Shown: positions 56,141 through 64,000 of the stretch, piece by piece
Position numbering within the stretch: position 1 is the stretch's first letter
How the letters are laid out: each line of letters opens with the position of its first letter
Origin: Symbiodinium natans
Lineage: Eukaryota; Sar; Dinophyceae; Suessiales; Symbiodiniaceae
Direction of reading: 5' to 3'
Assembly: GCA_905221605.1 (NCBI GenBank)
Contig: CAJNDS010002299.1
Span: forward strand, 408,001-472,000
DNA: 64,000 bases
The notes under the pieces: generated by a model
Databases searched by the model: none
Seen by the model: the letters and a program-made list of their open reading frames with translations, nothing else
What the model was told of the DNA's origin: nothing
Position numbers and translations under genes: made by a program

Positions 56141-56497
56141 CTAGGGAGTTTGGGTGGAACAACAGGCTTGCTGCAGAAGATTGTTGAACCTCGTGAGTGG
56201 CCGGTGGCCCATTGTGAGTTCAATGACGGCGTCACTCTGCTTCAAGTCGGCAGCACGTGCACTCCACACGAGTCCAAGCTGCACGCGGGCGTAGGTCGCG
56301 GCATAGGGGATGAGGTTGGGGGAGACATTTAGCATCTTGAGGATTGCCTCCTGCAAGGGGCTTTTGCTGCATCGGGCAGCTGAAAGGATGCCAACTATTT
56401 TGGTTGCGCAGCAGCGCTGCTGCATTGGTGGGCACTGGCAAAGGGCCCAAAAACAAGAAACAGACTTGCGCAAACAAGGGTAAGACCAATCGAACAC
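56141..56497 (-). CDS. Candidate exon, unrecognised helical protein
   Basis: A minus frame with good protein character between about residues 33 and 95: LQEAILKMLNVSPNLIPYAA, then ARVQLGLVWSARAADLKQSD and AVIELTMGHRPLTRFNN. The Cys-rich first 30 codons probably belong to an intron. The helical, hydrophobic pattern suggests a folded domain, but no family is recognised. It may be the downstream partner of the minus exon candidate at 57379-57560. Confidence 0.38.
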   Translation of the reverse strand: MFDWSYPCLRKSVSCFWALCQCPPMQQRCCATKIVGILSAARCSKSPLQEAILKMLNVSPNLIPYAATYARVQLGLVWSARAADLKQSDAVIELTMGHRPLTRFNNLLQQACCSTQTP

Positions 56498-56765
56498 AGT
56501 AGTTCACGTGCAGGATGGGAGTATCGTCTGCTTAAGTACGCGCGGCCTCCTGCACACAGTATATATATATACACACAAACAATATGTGTGTACATATGAT
56601 TACATATGGTCACCGAATGCAGGCTGTGTAACAAAACATGGGCGGTAAACGACAAATCAAACGACGAGGCGCAGTGGCCGCGCCACTTCTACGGCTGGGG
56701 TGATGTGATCTGCATTGTTGGACAAACGGCCAGGCCACTGCTGAGCACGGGCTAGTAAGAGGCTT

Positions 56766-57000
56766 CTAGGGCTTGAGAACAAAAAAGTGCAAACAAATCC
56801 ACCAAAGAAGGAGGCGGAGTCCATACCCTTTCTGAAACTGTGAGGAGCCCTGTACGTTTTCCCGCCCCGCCGTGCTCGTCATGTAGACGACAGAGAGGGC
56901 GATGCCAACCGGCATGGCGACACTAAGTGCCCGTTGCAGCTCTGGCTGGGCAGCCTGAGACCGAGGTTGCATGGGCCCCAGTGTTGGTCCAGCATGGGGT
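56766..57000 (-). CDS. Candidate exon with a membrane segment
   Basis: The 3' part of a 198-codon minus frame reads QPELQRALSVAMPVGIALSV and VYMTSTAGRENVQGS, with an amphipathic lead-in and one hydrophobic segment, then ends at a stop at 56766. The 5' half of the frame is not protein-like. Function is unknown. Confidence 0.22.
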
Positions 57001-57378
57001 TTGTGGGTTCTGTTTTGGAGGGTGGGAGGATGTGTTTCAAGCTTGCACGGAAATTCTGAAGGCACCTTTGCACCGCCGCTTGCGAAGGCCCGCGAGACCA
57101 GTCCCACTGTCGCTCGAGGCAGAAAGACCAGCAAATACCTTGGCACACAAGAGTACACGCTAAAGGACCAACACATATTAACAAGGTCAGAATCCGAATT
57201 CCAGCGACTAAGTGTCGCCCACCGAGGCAAGACCCGCGTTATCCGGATTCGGTGGTGCTTGGGGCTTGGGCCGGCTATCCTTTCTGCTTGGATAGGCTTG
57301 GGGGTGGTGTGTGCGGAGTGGAAACACAATCTCGGGTCTGACAACAGGGATAAGCACCGCACCTACAAAGGGTCCATG

Positions 57379-57560
57379 CTAGAAATCTTTCTTGGATGAA
57401 AAGTCTGCTGGCAGCTGAGCAGGGGCGGCTGGGGGCATTTTAGGAAATGCAAACGCTCCGTCCCAAGGCCAACTCAAAACCTTCTTCAAAGAGCGGGTAT
57501 CTGAGCTCGACATCCAAAAAGCCAAGCGCGCATGATCCTCAACTATCCTCAACTCTTCTT
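57379..57560 (-). CDS. Candidate exon, unrecognised
   Basis: After an acceptor near GTTGAGGATAG| the minus frame reads VEDHARLAFWMSSSDTRSLK, then KVLSWPWDGAFAFPKMPPAA and a Pro-rich tail. Composition is coding-like, and the opposite strand is not. No domain is recognised. It may belong with the minus candidates at 56141-56497 and 56766-57000. Confidence 0.35.
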
Positions 57561-57699
57561 GCTGGCAGCAGCTGGGCGCTATTAGACAAAAAGAAATGCT
57601 TCGCCACCCTTTCTCAGATAACAGCCGCATCTAAATTTCCACAGCAGGGGGCCGGGACTCGAGATATCAAAGACCCTTTAAGGCCCTTAACTCTTAACC

Positions 57700-59860
57700 A
57701 TCTCACTCAAGTCCATCCTTCTAAGGCCTTGAGCCGTAAACCTTACAAGCCCTGAACCGGCCACAACCCCTAAGCTTCGCAAGACCAGGGTGCAGCATGT
57801 AGTCCGCCACCACGGTGCCCGGGCTGAGGGCAGCCAAGCCTTCGAAGATCTGAACCCTACATAAGCCCTTTTTGACACGATGAACCCATGGCCGGGTGCC
57901 CTGCTGCGTTCCCGCAAGGGGAAAGCTCCCAAGACCCAGATACGCCAGATGCAAGATTTGGGGTCTATGTGTTTTGACTCCCACTCTGACATCCAAAGCA
58001 TCCCTGAAAATGGCCTTCTGGCCCCGTAAGTCTTCCCACAAAGGCGTTGTCGATGTTGCCTGGGCTTTGGGACTCAGTCGTCAGCCACGGGGTGGGTCTA
58101 GGGCCCTGGCAATGCCGCCGTCGCACAGACCCCTGCGTGGTAAATAGCTATCCAACATGCTGCATCGATAGCTCAACGAACCTTTGGGGTCGTCAGGGAG
58201 TTGCTTTAACGAGAGAGCCGGGAAAACTTGGAGGCTCCAGTACATGGAGCCCTTGGGCTGGTCAAGTGGGGAGCTTGGGGGCTGCATCAGCGGATCGGAA
58301 TAGCACCGAGGGCAGCACTCAATATCGGCCCGGAGAGACCTCGGTGTCTAACGTTTGGGGAGGGCTAACAGGGGGGAGGCAAGTCAGTGCTCATTCTTTC
58401 GGGTTGGTCAACTGCAACCATGGGAAAAGACAACTTCGCCAGGATGGGTTGGCCCTTCAGCCACCAGAAGCCAGGTGAAGGTGCCCCCCCTCCCCCCCCT
58501 CTTCCCAAAAACACACACGAACAATTAATTGATCTGGGAACTTGAGAGCAGGGCGAACGAAAGCTACAGTAGAGTTTTGAAGGTTCCCAATATAATATGA
58601 TGTCAGGTTTCGGGGGTGCTGGGGGCGATTTTGTTGGGGGGGCCAGGGGGGGGGGGGGTGGCCCTCGAGCCAAGAGGCTGATCCCCAACGCTGGCAAAGC
58701 AAAACGTAGGAGTTCCTGATCAGGGAGCACAGCTTTCTGCATTCCCGCGAAGCCTCCGTTGCTAGAACTGTGCTTCAACTTCTTTGACCTTCCAAGTTTG
58801 GGGCTAATATGTTGAAAGCCCTGAGCAACAGCATTCCATTGTTAGCCTATGCTGCCAACAGAGAGGCGTGCAACCTTCGCCGCGCACACGCGATCATCAA
58901 GCTGGGCCCGAGATGCAATTCCACTTGCTAAGCCGAAGAATCATGAAGAACCCTCGTATGGGCAGCTTTCTGAGGCGTGACTCTGTGTGGAGGTCCCCCC
59001 ATTCCCCCCAAACAAAAAATTGGGGAACCGTGCAGAGTGGAACAAATAGTTTACGTGGTCCCGATGCTCTCATCATATCTCATCTCAGCGTCGGCCATGC
59101 TGGTCGGCTTAGCCTCCTCCGGCTTTCCAGAGCGCAGGGGTGCGGGCAACCGCCCGAACCCCCGACCTCCGGGTGGTCGACTCTCACGTGCCTCTCTCCC
59201 ACATCATATTCTCTTCTTCTTCGTCTTCTGCTTCTTCCTCCTCTTCTTCTTCTTCTTCTTCTTCTTCTTCTTCTGCTTCTTCTGCTGCTTCTTCTGCAGG
59301 GCATGGGGGGCCCCCAGGGACCCTTCGCGCAAGAGCGCGCCCAGTCACCGGTCCTCTGTGAAACAACTCCCTTCTCCTCCCGGTCTCCGTTGCTCGCCTC
59401 TCTCGCTCTGTCTGCCGTGCCATCCCCGAAGGTCTTCTCCTACATCATTGCTTAGTACTTTTCATGGTTGACGAAATGTTGACGATACAGTCGGGCTACA
59501 TCCAATCAGCGGACAGGAAACGGCCGCCTTTTCGCCACACCACACGTCGGTCGCCGCTTGACTGATGCTTTAAGCATGGCTCAGAGGAGAAACGGCACAT
59601 AGAATACAACCGCTTTTCGGCGTGAAACACCGGGCCGCCAGAATGGGTTTAATGGCGAAGCCTGAGAATGCGATTCAAGGCGAGCTCTGCCTGAAGCGGC
59701 CACTCTAACTAGGCTTTCTAAACTTACCATGACACGGAGACCAGTTGCAAACTTTCAGCTGGCTCGGAGCCTGTTTAGCGCAGGAATACGGAGGCCGGCT
59801 TCCTACAAGTGGTGTGATCTTCGTGTGGCATCATTCTCCCATGTAGGTCGAAGCCTTGTA
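57700..59860. other. No gene recognised; contains TTC/TCT trinucleotide array
   Basis: Frames on both strands lack domains. A pyrimidine TCT/TTC trinucleotide array at 59207-59298 explains the poly-Ser, poly-Phe, poly-Leu and poly-Glu frames there. Poly-G occurs at 58637-58660. Confidence 0.4.
59207..59298. repeat. (TCT)n trinucleotide microsatellite
   Basis: About 90 bp of TCT/TTC repeats with TGC and TCC interruptions. Long frames occur in all phases because the repeat lacks stops. Confidence 0.9.
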
Positions 59861-59871
59861 TGTAGAGCCTG

Positions 59872-60474
59872 CTAGCGATCTGCACCATGAGCCCGAAACC
59901 TGGCGTAGTGGCAGAGCTCGCTTGTGCGGTGCGCGGGTGAAACAGGAAAGAGAGGAGCCCTCAACTCCTGGTCAAGATGTTCTCGTAGTACCTCAGTCAG
60001 TCGAGTTCGGGGCTTCTGGAGTGCTGATGCAGGATCTCCAGATTCTGCATGTTTAGAAACTCTGCATCCGAGGTGCCAGGGGATGTGTGGCTCCTTCTTT
60101 TTCTTCTGGAGTTCTTCGATGCGAGCTGGAAGATCTCGAGTCAGAGCCCGCTCGATCAACCTTGGACCATTGCGATGCATTCTGGGGTGCAGAACGCCCC
60201 GGCCGATGCGCCTCTTAAGCCCGCTGGGTAATGGAGCCACCTTGAGCCATGGCACGCCTGCCTCTTGACTTTCTTCTTCTGCGCCTCCAGGAGCATGGAG
60301 CTTCCGACTTTGCGGATCAGCACATTGTTCATGGCGAACATTTGTAACTCCCCTGAGGCGCAGCAAGTCAAGTGATTGTGTCAACGCACGGGCCATGGAC
60401 AACACAGCAGCTTCCCTTTGTGCAGGGCTGACTTTGGACCGGGGTCGGCGTCTCCGTCTAAGCTGTTCGGCCAC
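59872..60474 (-). CDS. Candidate basic/helical protein exon(s)
   Basis: A 200-codon minus frame with several protein-like parts: VSPAQREAAVLSMARALTQS, PRLIERALTRDLPARIEELQ and LTEVLREHLDQELRAPLFPV. It opens with an Arg-rich stretch (LRRRRRPRSK) just after a plausible acceptor GTTCAG|TAGTGG, so the true start is probably in an upstream exon. An alternative frame (GELQMFAMNNVLIRKVGSS) overlaps its middle, which may mean an intron or a frame change after RLRG. No family is recognised. Confidence 0.35.
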   Translation of the reverse strand: MAEQLRRRRRPRSKVSPAQREAAVLSMARALTQSLDLLRLRGVTNVRHEQCADPQSRKLHAPGGAEEESQEAGVPWLKVAPLPSGLKRRIGRGVLHPRMHRNGPRLIERALTRDLPARIEELQKKKKEPHIPWHLGCRVSKHAESGDPASALQKPRTRLTEVLREHLDQELRAPLFPVSPAHRTSELCHYARFRAHGADR

Positions 60475-61020
60475 TACTGAACTCCAAAGAAAAAGGCGCC
60501 TCGAGGCAGCTGCAAATAGAACTTAGAACAATATAGGCTTATGGGGGGCCAATCCTCAGCAGCCTTAGCAGCCTTAGCAGCTCTTGGTCTGGCCAAGCTT
60601 CGGGCTGCATTGCCATCCTTGTTGTCCTGCACCCAAGACCCAGGCATTCTCCGGTGAAAATGACGACTTACAACGTCCACAGTCGCAGCTGGTCACATGC
60701 CGGGCTATCATGTCGTCATGACCAGACCTGGAAATACAAGGAATCCGTGCTGCCCTGAAGCCCTGTCCATCACTGCCTGCTGCATCAAAGCTCGGACTTC
60801 CACGAAACCCTAAGTGTACTTGTTGATCCGGAGGGTCCTTGAGGGACTTCCGGTTGCTGGGCTTCCCTTCCTGCTTGCTCCCCCGACGCCCCGTGAGCAT
60901 GGAGTGGCTCCTGCCAGGGCGCGGCTGGGGCTGAATGTGTTTTAGGGTTTGGAGCTTAGGGTCACATGGGTCGGGTCTGATTTCTCTTGAGGGCTGGAGC
61001 GAATGGAGCTTCGCTGCCGC

Positions 61021-61161
61021 TTAAGCTGGCCAGGGCATGCCCTCCTGCCTGACCAACAGCGTCGTTTCCACCTTCCGCGTCACTGCAATCTTCTCCAGGA
61101 TGCCACGCTTTTCCAGCTCCTCCAGTGCCGCGTCAACGGTTCGTTCGGAGCTTTTAAGCAC
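61021..61161 (-). CDS. Terminal exon, possible winged-helix-like C-terminus
   Basis: After the acceptor CATGCTCAG| the minus frame reads VLKSSERTVDAALEELEKRG, then ILEKIAVTRKVETTLLVRQE, and ends GMPWPA-TAA at 61021. A helix-turn-helix followed by a beta-hairpin is plausible, as in small winged-helix domains; that is inference. The charged helix and clean stop make coding likely. The upstream exon was not found. Confidence 0.45.
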   Translation of the reverse strand: MLKSSERTVDAALEELEKRGILEKIAVTRKVETTLLVRQEGMPWPA

Positions 61162-61554
61162 TGAGCATGTAGCTGCGACATGCTTTTCGCGACATGCCTC
61201 TCTCCTGTGTCATAGGCATGTCTAGGTCTCAATGCTTGAGAACACTGGTACTTACTCAACCTGCATAGTTTGGTCTCATGTCGCAAAATAACTGTGGGAC
61301 ACCCTCGGTCGTTGGGACGTGCCAATGCCAATGGTTTTGACACACCCCATCTCACTACAGCCAGAGAGAGGCTGCTCCCGGGACCTGTACTGCATGGAAG
61401 AGCCGCATGTAGTCGAAAAAGTTGGAGCCAGACCACCTTGGGTAGCTTTGCTGGTATGCTTTTTTGATGCAAAGACCCGGAATCTGGTCGCAGCACCCAA
61501 GCTAGCACCCCCCCCTGCTCTCCCGTAGGAACTGGGATTTGCTGGGGAAGGGTG

Positions 61555-61661
61555 AAAGGCCGCCTGGAGCAAGTGCTCGAGGCAAGGTCGGACAGCGAGA
61601 AGCTGCTGGAGAAGACGGTGCTCATCTTTACCACAGCCGCCTGGAGGGCTAGGGTTCTCTA
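61555..61661 (+). CDS. Candidate terminal exon, plus strand
   Basis: The plus frame VKGRLEQVLEARSDSEKLLE followed by KTVLIFTTAAWRARVL ends in TAG near 61659. It is coiled-coil-like, and the antisense frame is Ser-rich and unconvincing. It lies close to an opposite-strand exon candidate (61021-61161), so two genes would have to be interleaved, or one call is wrong. Confidence 0.28.
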
Positions 61662-61669
61662 GGGCCTTC

Positions 61670-63080
61670 TAGGGGGCCTTAAAGGGGTTCCATGGGTGTT
61701 TGGGATCTCGGTCCTCAAGAGAGCTTCTTTGGCTTTTGGGCGCATTTTAGGGTGGGCAACTCTTTTGGAAGTGTGACATTTCCCGGGATTTAGCATCAGT
61801 TTGCAAATAGGCTTCTGGGCTTAGAGCGTGTACAGGGCTTATCTCCTTTCAGGTTTGGGAAGTTCTGCTTTCAGGTTTGGGAAGTTCCGGCGGCACCTGG
61901 CTTAGCGCCACGTATTCGGATCGATAGGATGTGCGTGCAGTATAATGTTTGAAAAATGAGTAGAATCGCGTTTCTGGCTTGACGCGAGGGGAACCTGAAC
62001 GTCAAAACACCCTCAGCGTTTTATCTTCTCGTTGGTGGGGAAAGGGGAGAAGCATGGAGAAGCACAAAGGCTGCCGGTAGGAAGACGCTAGAAACCCCTA
62101 ATCCCCACAGAAATACTTGCGTGTAATTGCAAGCACTTACATTCCTTGCCTCCAGGGGGTCAAGGGACTCTAGGAGACACATGGTCTCTCCCACCATCGC
62201 GGTGTGTGACCTCGCAGCCGACCACAAAGGCACGAAGGGTAGAGCAAAGTTCCGGTTTTGACATGGGTAGATGCCAAAACAGGGACCCTGATTCGTTTGA
62301 ACCCCGAAAGCACCTGGAGATCCAAACTGTGCCCTGAGTCTTTTTAAGGCGCTGGCCATGTCACAATGTCAACGGTCTCCAGATCCTGCGGGCACTTTTT
62401 TTTGCCAAGTGGCTTAGGGTTTATAGGGTTTGGCCTTCAGGGCTCCATGACACACGGATGTTTTGAGGTCATGGTCTAAAAGATGCTCATGAGTATCAGT
62501 GAGAACCAAGATGACCCAAGCATGCCCGCCCACGCTCCTCGGTATTTTGGTACACCAAGGGCTCCGATTCGTCTGCCTCCCTCTCCACCTGGACTGGAGT
62601 GACATGGAGTTGATGCCCAATCGAAGGCCATCTTAGGTTCATCGCGCGAGCGTTATCTTTGCCTCACCTCTCCTACTGCGAATCTGCTCCTCCAACCTAG
62701 GAAACTTTACACACTCAGCTACTCCCCCAAAACCCGGAAGGCCTACGATGGAAAATTTCAGCCCAGCCTTGAGGTGTCCGTCCAGAATCAGTTGACCCAA
62801 AGACTCCTCAACAAAACAGCGCGTGTCAGGGCGGCTTTGCTGACCATACAGCTTACGGTCACGTCTCCGAGGCTTTGTCAGGTGACCTTCACTTGGTAAC
62901 TATCTCCTAGCGCCAAGTTCGAGGCCTGCGCTTCTTGCTGCGAAGATGCACGAATGTACAAGGGATTTCCCAAGGAAATCTTGGACACAAAGTTGGTCAC
63001 GCTGTCCGGTATGGACGACATGGGCACCTGATCGGACTGCACCTACTGTCCCTTTGCTAGGGCTAGGATGGGTGGCCTGA
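61670..63080. other. Mostly unassigned
   Basis: The minus frame 62021-62359 has a hydrophobic run (FLWGLGVSSVFLPAAFVLL) after NYTQ and could be a membrane exon, but has no other support. A 22-bp direct duplication (TTTCAGGTTTGGGAAGTTC) occurs at 61848-61890. Nothing else is definable. Confidence 0.3.
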
Positions 63081-63082
63081 GG

Positions 63083-63319
63083 TTAACGTAGGGACGCTTT
63101 TGGGCCCCATAGGCTACATATCCCGAATACAATGGCCCGCACTACCATGGGTAGCAAAATAGAGATCCTCACAGATGAAACCGTGCCATCATGTTGCCGT
63201 ACATATTTCTTCTGCACCGCACGGAGCACTATTCCACGTGGAAGGTTGGGACTGGACAACAGCAGGCTGCCCTTGCTCAAGAATGGCGCAAGTGCCTCCA
63301 GATGGGCCGCCATGTACTC
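63083..63319 (-). CDS. Candidate exon, unrecognised, probably same gene as right-edge exon
   Basis: After a good acceptor (GTTTGCAG|GAG) the minus frame reads EYMAAHLEALAPFLSKGSLL and LSSPNLPRGIVLRAVQKKYV, with clear protein character for at least 16-45 codons. It may end at a donor after FLSK or run further. It lies 3' of the strong coding exon at 63839-64000 on the same strand. No family is recognised. Confidence 0.4.
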   Translation of the reverse strand, partial: EYMAAHLEALAPFLSKGSLLLSSPNLPRGIVLRAVQKKYVRQHDGTVSSVRISILLPMVVRAIVFGICSLWGPKASLR

Positions 63320-63838
63320 CTGCAAACGGAACAAGCCCCAGCCCGAATCGTGTTTGTTTTCAGTTCTGCCTCTAGCATCAGAAAAGCAGGCGCGGCTTCT
63401 GACAAAGCTTAACACGTCTTCAAGGGTTTGACGTTCCCTCTAAACCCGTAAAACATGGTCGGCAACGCATCTGCCAGAAAACCAGCTCTCGATAGCACGA
63501 ATATGATGACGTGAATGACCTCTAGAACCCCTTGCCCCGAAACCTATAGACAGCCCTCTGCAACGCCCATGTCCTGGCAGATTGTCTCCGACAGGCCAGC
63601 GAGCTCCACAAACCACCCACGGGATGCCGAGGCCTCCCGTGTGCATCTTCTGGCTGTTACAAAGTTCGCACATTTTGTTGCTTGCAGGAGACCTGCCGAG
63701 CATTCTTTGCGTGTCTTAAATCTGGCCTGCACCGTGCACCAGATCGTTGTGCATGGGCCCTGGGGGGCCCCAGAACACTGCAGGATCCTATGTAAACCTG
63801 AACGATTTTAACCAAGCCTCAACCCGGATACCTTGTTG

Positions 63839-64000
63839 TCAAGGGGTCGGGCCCATGAACCATTCAAGAGCTGTACTGGGACACACAGCCTCGAAACCAC
63901 CCCAGGCCTTCACAAACTCGTGACTCATGTCCGGGTTCTTGCACATTGTGAAGAGAGTCACCGGGTTGCCCGCCCTCTCTTCCACCACCTTCATGAGCCT
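63839..64000 (-). CDS. Coding exon truncated by window edge, unrecognised
   Basis: The minus frame enters from the right edge and reads RLMKVVEERAGNPVTLFTMC, then KNPDMSHEFVKAWGGFEAVC and PSTALEWFMGPTP, ending at TGA (63839-63841). Codon choice and composition are strongly protein-like (third positions rich in G/C). It may be the C-terminus of a protein, or a donor may lie just before the stop (e.g. TGGG|GTGGTT). No domain family is recognised. Confidence 0.5.
   Translation of the reverse strand, partial: RLMKVVEERAGNPVTLFTMCKNPDMSHEFVKAWGGFEAVCPSTALEWFMGPTP

Noticed and set aside
59080-59471. Frames with poly-Ser, poly-Phe, poly-Leu, poly-Arg or poly-Glu
   Set aside because: All derive from the TCT/TTC trinucleotide array; no flanking domain supports any of them.

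Overview
The window looks like nuclear DNA of a dinoflagellate, most likely a Symbiodiniaceae-type alga. The evidence is short exons with conserved GA- and GC-type 5' splice sites beside GT, interstitial TTTAGGG telomere-like tracts, a stand-alone RapZ-C-type protein with a Cys-rich tail, ShKT-type Cys-rich exons and a possible trans-spliced-leader relic. Genes are sparse, and most long open frames are antisense or repeat shadows. No bacterial operon, CRISPR array or rRNA is visible. The taxonomic call is inference.

Layout. 1-12 kb holds no confident gene, only short repeats and weak exon candidates. 12-16 kb has plus-strand coding-like frames, a minus-strand exon with a discoidin-like ELxFxSD motif and a minus-strand ORF below a possible spliced-leader relic. 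16.7-18.9 kb (minus) is an intronless 728-aa protein with a fibronectin III-like domain and a coiled coil built from 43-residue repeats. 20.0-21.5 kb (minus) is an intronless 511-aa SAM-dependent methyltransferase-like protein. 22-26 kb has exon candidates on both strands. 26.9-27.5 kb (minus) is a RapZ-C-like protein, its upstream side occupied by minisatellites built on a CCCTATAGGG palindrome. 28-29.5 kb is telomere-like and microsatellite DNA.

31-45 kb is the most informative part: two tandem paralogous minus-strand genes, each encoding a secreted trypsin-like serine protease followed by ShKT-type Cys-rich exons. Exon boundaries and exon lengths match between copies (for example 50/50, 54/54, 80/80 and 54/54 bp), and several introns can only be spliced in frame with GA or GC donors. 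They were assembled by comparing the two copies with each other; most exons are too short to stand out alone. A ~90-bp inverted-repeat element occurs four times in the window, once inside one of the protease introns.

46.6-46.9 kb (minus) carries the N-terminal half of a SET domain split by a 72-bp in-frame GC-AG intron. 47.6-48.0 kb is microsatellite. 49.7-51.6 kb is a C-rich satellite, followed by a GC-rich zone full of a GCATCATGAGCATC motif in both orientations, a 32-bp perfect palindrome and (CG)n/(G)n tracts. 55-64 kb contains exon candidates of unrecognised genes on both strands, including a clear coding exon cut by the right edge of the window.
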